A stretch of DNA of 5,259 nt from Paracoccaceae bacterium (GTDB lineage: Bacteria; Pseudomonadota; Alphaproteobacteria; Rhodobacterales; Rhodobacteraceae), in NCBI GenBank assembly GCA_004566265.1, contig SPLB01000270.1:1-5259 (forward strand), read 5' to 3'. The notes under the pieces were generated by a model. The model worked only from the letters and a program-made list of their open reading frames with translations, was not told the DNA's origin and did no database searches. Numbering within the stretch: the stretch's first letter is position 1; every line of letters starts with the position of its first letter. This document shows positions 1 through 5,259 of the stretch, in pieces. Position numbers and translations under genes: made by a program.

Positions 1-241
1 CACATTGACGCCGGGCACGTCTGTTTGGAGTGCAATCCGGCTTTGTCGCGTCGCGCGGTTATGCCGATGTCTGCGTTTCTGGTCTACTGCCCCCTTAAGC
101 CAGCCAATCGCGGGCGATCACTGCCGTGCCCTGCGGGACCGGTCGTCAATCCAAGTCGGTATATAGATCGTTAAGATGTCTCTGATAACCTGAAATCGAT
201 TTCCGGAAAACACGGACGTTTTAGGGAAAGGGCAGAAAGCC
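1..241. other. Leading stretch with no supported gene
   Basis: I see no gene here that can be defended. Forward frame 1 is open from the window edge to a TAA at 172-174 (57 codons). It could be the tail of a gene that starts upstream, but its translation is rich in Cys, Pro and Arg and matches no family I recognise. Frame 2 is open over nearly the same span, which suggests that the lack of stops merely reflects high GC. Positions from about 160 to 241 are more AT-rich and contain a TATATAG run (161-167) and palindromes (192-209), as expected of a promoter and leader for the gene at 242. Confidence 0.4.
192..209. promoter_or_regulatory. Two overlapping perfect palindromes, candidate operator
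   Basis: GAAATCGATTTC (192-203) is a perfect 12-bp palindrome. TTTCCGGAAA (200-209) is a perfect 10-bp palindrome that shares four bases with it. Together they give three alternating half-sites, GAAA, TTTC and GAAA, 33-50 bp before the ATG at 242. The palindromes are seen directly. A role as a regulator binding site for the membrane protein gene is inference, and no known regulator motif is claimed. Confidence 0.3.
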
Positions 242-781
242 ATGACTGCGTTTGATTACAACACAGCCAACTATATCCGTATTGACCCGATAGAGCAGTC
301 ATCTTTTGGCTTGCGGACGCACCTACCAATGGCCGGACCACTGAGCCTGCCGTCATTTTGGTCCCCCCGAACACTTCTTCTACGGCTCTTTGGGGGCTGT
401 ATGGTTGTGGCCTCCACAGCGCTGTGGTTGGTGCACAGTGCCGGTGAGGACCCAAAGGTGGTCCTAATCCGCATTGGCGCCACTGTTGTGCTAATGCTGT
501 TGGGGGTAATGGTGATGCTGATCAACAATCCCGCAGTCCAGCCGGAAGTGGAATTTGATGCGACAGCAAAAGAACTGCGCCTTTTGGAAAGGGTGCGTCG
601 CAACAGCAAAGTGGTGTCGCGCTACCCCTTTGACAGCCTCGCCGGGGTGCAGTTCAGATCTGGTGCTTTGACCGTTTTTGATCTGCAAGGCAATGCGGTC
701 GTTGACGTTCCGCTCCCAGATGCACACAGCCGTCGTATGGTCCAAACACAGATCGCGGGTCATCTGGCACATCTGGCATAA
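242..781 (+). CDS. Unrecognised protein with two membrane segments and a C-terminal beta-rich domain
   Basis: I do not recognise a family for this 179-residue protein. It has a polar N-terminus (1-43), two hydrophobic segments (about 44-66 and 73-95) joined by a short loop, and a soluble C-terminal part (about 96-179). The soluble part reads like a small beta domain: alternating strands around residues 101-116 and 123-157, then a short helix at 161-178. Two membrane segments followed by such a domain resemble the layout of small bacterial PH-like membrane proteins, but this is only an impression. Arg and Lys after the second segment (Arg-113, 117, 119, 120) suggest by the positive-inside rule that the C-terminal domain is cytoplasmic. 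The ATG at 242 follows a purine-rich stretch (GGGAAAGGG, 224-232). The gene appears to be alone: 257 bp separate it from the next, and no strong terminator follows. The coding call is well supported; the function is unknown. Confidence 0.75.
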   Translation: MTAFDYNTANYIRIDPIEQSSFGLRTHLPMAGPLSLPSFWSPRTLLLRLFGGCMVVASTALWLVHSAGEDPKVVLIRIGATVVLMLLGVMVMLINNPAVQPEVEFDATAKELRLLERVRRNSKVVSRYPFDSLAGVQFRSGALTVFDLQGNAVVDVPLPDAHSRRMVQTQIAGHLAHLA

Positions 782-1025
782 TCCTCACGGCGCAGAACCT
801 CTCGAAAATGCCCAATCACGCACAATGCCGCCGCAGAAGGATGCGCCGTCGGGTTGGATCCCTGCCTTGAGGCTTTTTGTGTGCAAAGTTCCGTGGGAAA
901 AGTGATCTGGGTTACAGAACGATTTTGCACTTTGCAGTGTTTGTAATTTCACAGACGCTGTTGGCAAATGTGGAATGGCTTTGCGCCGCCCGTTCGCCCA
1001 CATTCTGGTCACATGAACGTCCAAC

Positions 1026-1029
1026 GGAG
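1026..1029 (+). promoter_or_regulatory. Ribosome binding site that fixes the YceI start
   Basis: GGAG lies 9 bp before the ATG at 1039. It selects this start over an in-frame ATG at 877, which would add 54 residues ahead of an obvious signal peptide. Confidence 0.7.
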
Positions 1030-1038
1030 CAGAGTTCC

Positions 1039-1614
1039 ATGAAAAACCTTATTCTTACCGCCGCGCTGATCGGCGCAACCGCAACCACCGCATCCGCAGC
1101 CGCCGAAAAATATGTGCTGGATGCAAGCCACTCTCAGGTCGTCTTCAGCTATGACCACCTTGGGTTTTCCACCACCCGCGGCATGTTCTCTGGCTTTGAA
1201 GGCGAGATCATGTTCGACCAGGCCAACCCGGCTGGCTCTTCGGTCAATGTGTCCATGCCCGTGATGAGCATGTTCACCGGCTGGGAAGCCCGCGAAGGCC
1301 ACTTTATGTCCGAAGACTTCTTTGGTGCAACCGACGCGGATCTGGTGACCTTCACCTCCACCGGCATTGAAGTGACAGGCGAAACCACCGCCAAAATCAC
1401 CGGCGACCTGACCATGAACGACGTGACCAAATCCGTTGTTCTGGATGCGATTCTGAACAAGGTCGACACCCATCCGATGGCGAAAAAGCCTTGGGCTGGT
1501 TTTGACGCCACCACCACTCTGGTGCGTAGCGACTTCAACCTCGGCCAGTTTGCGCCGTTTGTATCCGACGAAGTCGAGGTGAGCATCTCCATCGAGGCAA
1601 TGAAAGCCGAGTAA
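1039..1614 (+). CDS. Secreted YceI-family lipid-binding protein
   Basis: This 191-residue protein of the YceI family (lipocalin-like beta-barrel) has a Sec signal peptide: basic start (Lys-2), hydrophobic core 4-15, and an ASA-A cleavage site near residues 20-21. The mature protein begins like the family (YVLDASHSQVVFSYDH, 25-40) and carries the other expected blocks: REGHFMSEDFF (85-95), ITGDLTMNDVTK (120-131), and a C-terminal FDATTTLVRSDFNLG (155-169). Characterised family members bind long isoprenoid chains, including polyprenyl and quinone-type lipids, in the barrel; the ligand here is inferred. It should act in the periplasm. The length is typical. The start at 1039 is chosen for its ribosome site and signal peptide. 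An intrinsic terminator follows 44 bp after the stop, so the gene is probably transcribed alone. A second YceI domain is encoded about 1 kb away, fused to a cytochrome b561, which suggests related roles in membrane redox or lipid handling. The family call is secure; the physiological role is not. Confidence 0.93.
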   Translation: MKNLILTAALIGATATTASAAAEKYVLDASHSQVVFSYDHLGFSTTRGMFSGFEGEIMFDQANPAGSSVNVSMPVMSMFTGWEAREGHFMSEDFFGATDADLVTFTSTGIEVTGETTAKITGDLTMNDVTKSVVLDAILNKVDTHPMAKKPWAGFDATTTLVRSDFNLGQFAPFVSDEVEVSISIEAMKAE

Positions 1615-1658
1615 GCAGCCCGTCTGTTTTGCAGTCCTCGCTGCATTCACCGCGCATG

Positions 1659-1686
1659 CCGCCGCCGTAACCTCGGTGGCGGTTTT
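1659..1686 (+). terminator. Intrinsic terminator after the YceI gene
   Basis: A 9-bp stem CCGCCGCCG (1659-1667) pairs with CGGTGGCGG (1674-1682) with one G-U wobble and a 6-base loop. TTTT follows directly (1683-1686), then a further T-rich run to about 1693. It should largely separate the YceI gene from the permease gene that begins within about 30 bp. Confidence 0.8.
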
Positions 1687-1709
1687 GCATTTTGGGCTTT
1701 GGGTTTTCC

Positions 1710-2564
1710 TTGACAGAACCGCCATTTCGAGACGAGGTGCGGGGGCTGTCATTTCGGAACACTGCTTTGCTCTCTTTTCCTCGTCTTCGTCTTGTGGCGG
1801 ATCACCTGATCCTGTGTTGCGGTGTGGCGCTGATGTGCGGCCCAGTCGTTTTTGTGCTGTGGCAACTGGGTGCGGGGCTGTCAGCGGCGCGAGTTGGTCA
1901 GATTTTTTTGGATCTCTGGCGCGACGGCCTGGGCTCGGTGGGCATCAGCGGCGCGGCTATGATGGGCAACTCCCTTGCGTTGGCGCTGGGTGTTGCGGTG
2001 GTCAAACTGTGTCTTGCGCTGCCTGCGGCTTATGCGCTTGTCTGGTTCCGCCTGCCAGCGCCGCGGCTGATCTATGGCGTCATCCTGATTGCGATGTTCT
2101 TCCCGGTGGAAACTCGCGTGCTGCCAACCTTTCTGGTCACGGCAAAGCTTGGACTTTTGAACAGCTACACGGGCATGATCCTGCCGGTTGCAGCCAGTGG
2201 CCTTGGGGTTCTGGTCTTCACCCAGTTTCTGAAACAGCTGCCAGCCTCGCTTATTGAGGCCGCACGGATAGATGGGGCAGGGCCCTTGCGTATTCTGTGG
2301 GACATAATTGTTCCGATGAGCGCGCCCATGGCCGCGTCCCTGTTTACGGTGTTGTTTGTTTTGGGCTGGAACCAATACCTCTGGCCGCTCATGGTCACCA
2401 CCACAAGCGTCGATCACGATACGCTGGTACGGGGCATTTCCTATGCGGGGGCGGGCAGCCGGGCCGGTCTTGCGCTGGCCCTGTTGGCCATGCTGCCGCC
2501 GGTCGCGGTTCTGATCTGTGCGCAGCGCTGGATGCTGCGTGGGTTGACGGTCGGGATCCACTGA
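1710..2564 (+). CDS. ugpE: ABC importer inner-membrane permease, UgpE-like
   Basis: This is an inner-membrane permease of the binding-protein-dependent ABC importers, closest by eye to UgpE, one of two membrane subunits for sn-glycerol-3-phosphate uptake; related sugar permeases are possible. From the TTG at 1710 it has 284 residues, near the 281 of E. coli UgpE. Six membrane segments are visible: about 33-52, 85-112, 119-141, 152-173, 208-230 and 252-272. The cytoplasmic EAA loop that docks on the ATPase is intact (EAARIDG 183-189, then I199 and P202). UgpE-like blocks include AYALVWFR (107-114), GWNQYLWPL (219-227) and the C-terminal RGL (277-279). No ATG lies before Met-42, inside the first membrane segment, so the start must be TTG (1692 or 1710) or GTG (1737 or 1794); none has a strong ribosome site. 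I prefer 1710. No partner permease, binding protein or ATPase lies beside it. An intrinsic terminator sits just upstream and another at its end, so it appears monocistronic. The reading frame is undamaged. Confidence 0.85.
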   Translation: MTEPPFRDEVRGLSFRNTALLSFPRLRLVADHLILCCGVALMCGPVVFVLWQLGAGLSAARVGQIFLDLWRDGLGSVGISGAAMMGNSLALALGVAVVKLCLALPAAYALVWFRLPAPRLIYGVILIAMFFPVETRVLPTFLVTAKLGLLNSYTGMILPVAASGLGVLVFTQFLKQLPASLIEAARIDGAGPLRILWDIIVPMSAPMAASLFTVLFVLGWNQYLWPLMVTTTSVDHDTLVRGISYAGAGSRAGLALALLAMLPPVAVLICAQRWMLRGLTVGIH

Positions 2565-2584
2565 TCCCGACCGCCCTGTTTTTT
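2548..2584 (+). terminator. Strong intrinsic terminator overlapping the permease stop codon
   Basis: A perfect 11-bp stem, CGGTCGGGATC (2548-2558) with GATCCCGACCG (2563-2573), encloses a CACT loop. Six T residues follow at 2579-2584. The TGA stop (2562-2564) straddles the loop and the right arm, so the last permease codons also build the hairpin. It lies between converging genes. The T tract favours rightward transcripts, but the stem would also form in leftward transcripts from the cytochrome gene, where it is preceded by AAAAAA and lacks a U tail. Confidence 0.88.
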
Positions 2585-2603
2585 CAAAGGATCTGTTCGG
2601 CGC

Positions 2604-3860
2604 TTATTCGGTCTTGCGGGCCTCAACATCCACCTGGATCGACACCGCATAGGCCAGCGACGCTTCGTCTTCGGTGCCAAGGCCAACGTCGTATTCCATC
2701 CGGTTGACCTCGATTGCGCCAGACATGCGCGCTGTATCGCCCTCAAGGTCTAGCGTGAAGGGCAGGGTCAGAGGCACAGATTGGTCACGAATGGTCAGCG
2801 TGCCGCGTGCCTCATACCCGTCATCCAGTTTGAAAATCTCGGCCTGAAACATCGCTGTTGGCCAGATTTCTGCATTAAAGTAATCCGCGCCCATGGCCTG
2901 CCCGGAAACCGATCCAAGCTGCAACGAGGGAATGGAAATGGTCACGTCCACATCGCCTGCCGGGCCGGGGCTGGAAGGGTCTACGAAATTGATGGCGGCT
3001 GACCAGTCGGTAAATTGCCCGGACACATCCGCACCCATCTGCACCACGGTAATGCTCAGCGTTCCGGTCTCGACCGTCCAACCAGAGGCTTTCGGGGACT
3101 GGGCAATGGGGGCCGCGTGGTTCTTTGCGGCATCGTCGATCAGAAACAGACCGCTGGCCCCGAACAGAACCATCACCCAGAGTGCAAAGGCGCTGAAAAA
3201 GGGGACGGCCGAATGGCGCTGTGCAGGCGGCTCCGGCAGAGTGCGACTGCCCGGCAGCATCCGCATCAAAGTGCTGTCGCGGTCAATCACATGGTGCTTC
3301 AGCGCACCGCCCACATGGGCCAGAATGGTCAATCCCAGCAGGATCATCGCGTAAAAATGCACATAGCTGAACAGATGCGAGAGGTGTTCTGATTTCGGCA
3401 CAAGCGGCAGATTTTGCCCCAAAGGCCACCAAATCGGTGCAAAGCCTTCGGAGGCTGCATGGTGGATCCAGCCCGACAGCGGCACAATCAGCATCGCGCC
3501 ATAAAGAACCCAATGTGCGGTTTCTGCCGCCCAGGCCTCGAGCTTGCGGTCGGGATGCAAAAGCCCGGGCTTTTCCTGGCTTAACGCCCAGAGGATCCGC
3601 AACAGCGCGGTGAAAAAGGCCGCCACACCGATGGTCTTGTGTAGCGAAAACAGAAAAACTGCGCGGTTCAGCACCGACTGAGAGCCGTCAAAATCTGCGC
3701 TTTGGATGTATTGTGCGGTTTCCTGGGCAAAATATCCAACCGGGAAGGCGGTTAGAATAAGAAGCGCGGTGAGCCAGTGAAAGCCTTTGGTGATCGCGCC
3801 ATAGGCGGTTTGTGAATTGGTGATCGGGCCATTGGCAGTTTGTGTATTGGAGAGCGCCAT
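2604..3860 (-). CDS. Cytochrome b561 fused to a C-terminal YceI domain
   Basis: This is a 418-residue two-domain membrane protein. Residues about 25-200 form a bacterial cytochrome b561 (di-heme quinol oxidoreductase) domain with four membrane segments (about 27-44, 66-92, 115-132, 163-185). Candidate heme-ligand histidines are His-28, His-74, His-116 and His-182, with others at 133-134, 168 and 189-190. A fifth membrane segment (219-241) leads into a YceI domain (about 259-415), recognisable by GADYFNAEIWPTAMFQAEIF (324-343) and GTLTIRDQSVPLTLPF (353-368). With five crossings the YceI part should be periplasmic, consistent with a short cytoplasmic N-terminus. The known analogy is E. coli yceJ-yceI, where the two are separate neighbouring genes. 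I infer electron transfer between membrane quinone and a lipid ligand held by the YceI barrel. The ATG at 3860 has AAGGA 9 bases upstream (3870-3874 on the forward strand). A longer in-frame start at 4064 adds 68 unrelated polar residues and is rejected. Residues 5-24 are a recent 10-residue duplication. Confidence 0.93.
   Translation of the reverse strand: MALSNTQTANGPITNSQTAYGAITKGFHWLTALLILTAFPVGYFAQETAQYIQSADFDGSQSVLNRAVFLFSLHKTIGVAAFFTALLRILWALSQEKPGLLHPDRKLEAWAAETAHWVLYGAMLIVPLSGWIHHAASEGFAPIWWPLGQNLPLVPKSEHLSHLFSYVHFYAMILLGLTILAHVGGALKHHVIDRDSTLMRMLPGSRTLPEPPAQRHSAVPFFSAFALWVMVLFGASGLFLIDDAAKNHAAPIAQSPKASGWTVETGTLSITVVQMGADVSGQFTDWSAAINFVDPSSPGPAGDVDVTISIPSLQLGSVSGQAMGADYFNAEIWPTAMFQAEIFKLDDGYEARGTLTIRDQSVPLTLPFTLDLEGDTARMSGAIEVNRMEYDVGLGTEDEASLAYAVSIQVDVEARKTE
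3789..3848 (-). repeat. Two tandem 30-bp units inside the cytochrome gene
   Basis: Units 3789-3818 and 3819-3848 match at 26 of 30 positions. Read on the reverse strand they are exactly in frame and encode NTQTANGPIT (residues 5-14) and NSQTAYGAIT (15-24), just ahead of the first membrane segment. This indicates a fairly recent in-frame duplication that lengthened the N-terminal tail. Confidence 0.9.
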
Positions 3861-3952
3861 GATGTCATGTCCTTGCGGCTTTGAGGGAGGCATTGAGCCT
3901 TGAACGATGCGTCTCTTTCTACCGTTGCCAGAAAGCCCAGAACTGCAATCTA

Positions 3953-3964
3953 ATTCACATGAAT
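3953..3964. promoter_or_regulatory. ATTCA-CA-TGAAT inverted repeat, candidate operator
   Basis: Perfect 5-bp arms surround a 2-bp centre, about 95 bp upstream of the cytochrome b561-YceI start. The symmetry is seen directly; binding by a dimeric regulator is inference and the site matches no consensus I would name. Confidence 0.2.
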
Positions 3965-3980
3965 CGCAGATCACAGGTTT

Positions 3981-4001
3981 TGTGCATTTCCGCACATTTT
4001 T
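3981..4001. promoter_or_regulatory. TGTGC/GCACA inverted repeat followed by a T run
   Basis: TGTGC (3981-3985) and GCACA (3992-3996) flank ATTTCC, then five T residues (3997-4001). The form is terminator-like for rightward transcripts, but no rightward gene ends here and the stem is only 5 bp. It may be a regulator site or chance. Confidence 0.15.
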
Positions 4002-4153
4002 CGCCTGCGCGACTGGAACGTGCTGCATGTCCTTGAAGAGCGCCGAAGCCCGGTCTAATGACATCGAGTGCGTGCTGACCGCGCATCGCGCGTCATAAGG
4101 GTGGTAAACAGCCCCCTAAATTGTCTAAGTACGTCCAAACGACCTGAAAAGAC

Positions 4154-4158
4154 GAGGA
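4154..4158 (+). promoter_or_regulatory. Ribosome binding site that fixes the fabD start
   Basis: GAGGA lies 5 bp before the ATG at 4164. It supports this start over an in-frame ATG at 4068, which would add 32 residues not expected in this family. Confidence 0.75.
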
Positions 4159-4163
4159 CATCC

Positions 4164-5099
4164 ATGTCGATCGCATTTGTGTTTCCGGGCCAGGGTGCCC
4201 AGACCATTGGAATGGGCAAGGCGCTTGCAGAGAGCTACCCCGCTGCCAAAGCTGTTTTTGACGAGGTAGACGACGCGCTGGATGAGAAGCTGTCCAGCCT
4301 CATCTGGGAAGGTGAGATTGAGACCCTCACTCTGACCCAGAACGCCCAGCCTGCGCTGATGGCGACCTCTATGGCGGCGATGGCTGCGCTCGCGGTCGAA
4401 GGCATACCCATTGACAAAGCCGCCTTTGTGGCCGGTCACTCGCTGGGCGAATATTCCGCGCTTGCGGCTTCTGGCGCGCTGTCCATTGCCGATACCGCAC
4501 GCCTGCTGCGCACCCGTGGTCAAGCCATGCAGTCCGCCGTCCCGGTTGGCGTAGGCGCCATGGCGGCGCTGCTGGGGCTCGACTTTGCTGCCGTTCAGGA
4601 GGTCGCGGCCGAAGCCGCAGCCGACGGCGAAGTGGTTCAGGCCGCAAATGACAATGATCCGACCCAAGTGGTGGTCTCTGGCCACAAGGCCGCCGTGGAA
4701 CGCGCCGCTGAGATTGCCAAGGCGAAAGGCGCCAAACGCGCGGTGATGCTGCCCGTGTCTGCGCCCTTCCACTGCGCCCTGATGCAGCCCGCCGCCGATG
4801 TGATGACCGAAGCATTGGCCGCGGTTGAGATCAAAGCGCCTGCCGTGCCGCTGATTGCCAATGTGCGCGCTGACGCGGTGACCGACCCTGCGATTATTCG
4901 GGAACTACTGGTTGAACAGGTCACCGGCTCCGTGCGCTGGCGCGAAAGCGTCGCTGTGATGGCTGAGAAAGGCGTGACCGAGTTCTGGGAAATCGGCGCT
5001 GGCAAGGCGCTCTCGGGCATGATCCGCAAAATTGACCGCTCGCTGGCTTCGCGCCAGGTGGGCACCGACGCGGATGTCAAAGCCGCGATAGACGCATAA
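4164..5099 (+). CDS. fabD: Malonyl-CoA:acyl carrier protein transacylase
   Basis: FabD moves the malonyl group from malonyl-CoA to acyl carrier protein, supplying the extender unit for type II fatty acid synthesis in the cytoplasm. At 311 residues it has the usual length (E. coli 309). The family landmarks are present in order: FPGQGAQ near the N-terminus (7-13), the nucleophile Ser-93 in GHSLGEYSA (91-99), Arg-118 in RTRGQAM (116-122, binds the malonyl carboxylate), the AND-DPTQVVVSG stretch (161-173), catalytic His-203 in SAPFHCALM (199-207), Gln-252 in the position of the oxyanion-side glutamine, and the EIGAGKAL signature (276-283). The ATG at 4164 is set by its ribosome site and by the family N-terminus. 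fabG begins 17 bp after the stop with its own ribosome site, so the two are almost certainly one operon, probably continuing to acpP and fabF beyond the window as is common in alphaproteobacteria. Nothing unusual is seen. Confidence 0.97.
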   Translation: MSIAFVFPGQGAQTIGMGKALAESYPAAKAVFDEVDDALDEKLSSLIWEGEIETLTLTQNAQPALMATSMAAMAALAVEGIPIDKAAFVAGHSLGEYSALAASGALSIADTARLLRTRGQAMQSAVPVGVGAMAALLGLDFAAVQEVAAEAAADGEVVQAANDNDPTQVVVSGHKAAVERAAEIAKAKGAKRAVMLPVSAPFHCALMQPAADVMTEALAAVEIKAPAVPLIANVRADAVTDPAIIRELLVEQVTGSVRWRESVAVMAEKGVTEFWEIGAGKALSGMIRKIDRSLASRQVGTDADVKAAIDA

Positions 5100-5116
5100 A
5101 CAATAGGACACTCATC

Positions 5117-5259
5117 ATGTTTGATCTGACAGGTAAGACCGCGCTGATTACCGGCGCATCCGGTGGCATCGGCGGCGACATTGCGCGCGCGCTCCACGCA
5201 GCGGGGGCGACTGTTTCGCTGTCCGGCACCCGGCCCGACCCGCTGCACGCACTGGCAGC
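5117..5259 (+). CDS. fabG: 3-oxoacyl-ACP reductase, N-terminal part, cut by window edge
   Basis: Only 47 full codons are present. They open with the short-chain dehydrogenase/reductase fold: a first strand KTALIT (7-12), the glycine-rich cofactor loop TGASGGIG (12-19), a helix DIARALHAAG (21-30), and a second strand ATVSLSGTR (31-39) whose Arg-39 fits the NADPH preference of FabG. FabG performs the first reduction of the fatty acid elongation cycle on ACP-bound 3-oxoacyl chains. The gene follows fabD after 17 bp and has TAGGA (5104-5108) 8 bp before the ATG. Many short-chain reductases share these features, so the specific name rests on the fabD neighbour. The open frame runs off the window without a stop. 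Confidence 0.9.
   Translation, partial: MFDLTGKTALITGASGGIGGDIARALHAAGATVSLSGTRPDPLHALA

Larger units (their letters stand above)
3861..4163. promoter_or_regulatory. Divergent intergenic region with promoters for the cytochrome gene and fabD
   Basis: These 303 bp separate two genes transcribed away from each other, so promoters for both should lie here. I could not pick convincing -35 and -10 pairs for either. It is more AT-rich than the flanking genes around 3910-4000 and 4100-4140 and carries several short inverted repeats: CTTTCT/AGAAAG (3915-3920 and 3930-3935), ATTCA-CA-TGAAT (3953-3964) and TGTGC/GCACA (3981-3996). No small gene with a ribosome site and convincing codon pattern was found; the open frames are extensions of the flanking genes. 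Confidence 0.5.

Noticed and set aside
1..174. Possible tail of an upstream gene in forward frame 1
   Set aside because: There is no family pattern and a second frame is equally open, so the open frame alone does not show a gene.
787..849. 8-bp inverted repeat ACGGCGCA/TGCGCCGT
   Set aside because: The arms are 47 bp apart and no T tract follows; expected by chance in GC-rich DNA.
866..879. Possible terminator after the 179-residue protein gene (GCC, GGC, then TTTTT)
   Set aside because: The stem is only 3 bp with a 4-base loop, too weak to call.
882..936. 8-bp inverted repeat TGCAAAGT/ACTTTGCA upstream of the YceI gene
   Set aside because: The arms are 39 bp apart with no promoter or T tract to give them meaning; probably chance.
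877..1038. 54-residue extension of the YceI protein
   Set aside because: It would bury a classic signal peptide, and the ATG at 1039 has its own ribosome site.
1009..1752. 247-codon open frame on the reverse strand over the YceI gene
   Set aside because: It is antisense to a clear secreted YceI protein, its translation is rich in His, Gly and Cys with no family pattern, and such shadows are common in GC-rich coding DNA.
1881..2561. 226-codon open frame on the reverse strand over the permease
   Set aside because: The translation is Arg- and Gln-rich, low in hydrophobic residues, and antisense to a recognised ABC permease.
3861..4064. 68-residue N-terminal extension of the cytochrome b561-YceI protein, with Cys residues
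   Set aside because: The residues are polar and unlike the family; the ATG at 3860 has a good ribosome site and suits the b561 N-terminus. The Cys pattern is not a recognisable metal site.
4125..4772. 215-codon open frame on the reverse strand over fabD
   Set aside because: Antisense to a fabD with all catalytic residues; the composition (Gly, His, Arg) is that of a shadow frame.

Overview
The window looks like chromosome from an alphaproteobacterium, most likely of the Rhodobacterales (Roseobacter group). I infer this from the moderately high GC coding sequence, the fabD-fabG order, and the pairing of a secreted YceI protein with a cytochrome b561-YceI fusion. No rRNA, tRNA, CRISPR array, transposase or phage gene is visible. 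No species can be named from the sequence alone.

Layout: positions 1-241 hold no gene I can defend, apart from a pair of overlapping perfect palindromes just before the first gene. At 242-781 (+) is an unrecognised 179-residue protein with two membrane segments. At 1039-1614 (+) is a secreted YceI-family protein, closed by a good intrinsic terminator at 1659-1686. At about 1710-2564 (+) is a UgpE-type ABC transporter permease with no ATG start and no visible transporter partners; a strong terminator hairpin overlaps its stop codon. Converging on it is a gene for a membrane cytochrome b561 fused to a C-terminal YceI domain (2604-3860, -). A 303-bp divergent intergenic region follows. The window ends with the start of a fatty acid synthesis operon: fabD (4164-5099, +) and the first 47 codons of fabG (5117 to the edge, +).

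Two themes stand out. The YceI protein and the b561-YceI fusion probably act on a related isoprenoid or quinone-type lipid ligand at the periplasmic face of the inner membrane, as suggested for the E. coli yceJ-yceI pair. The fabD-fabG pair is ordinary essential type II fatty acid synthesis. The permease between the two YceI genes is the odd element: it is isolated by terminators on both sides and looks like a stranded subunit of a glycerol-3-phosphate or sugar importer. I see no convincing new multi-gene system. The items most worth checking are the stranded permease, the fusion cytochrome with its recent 30-bp in-frame duplication, and the palindrome cluster upstream of the unknown membrane protein.
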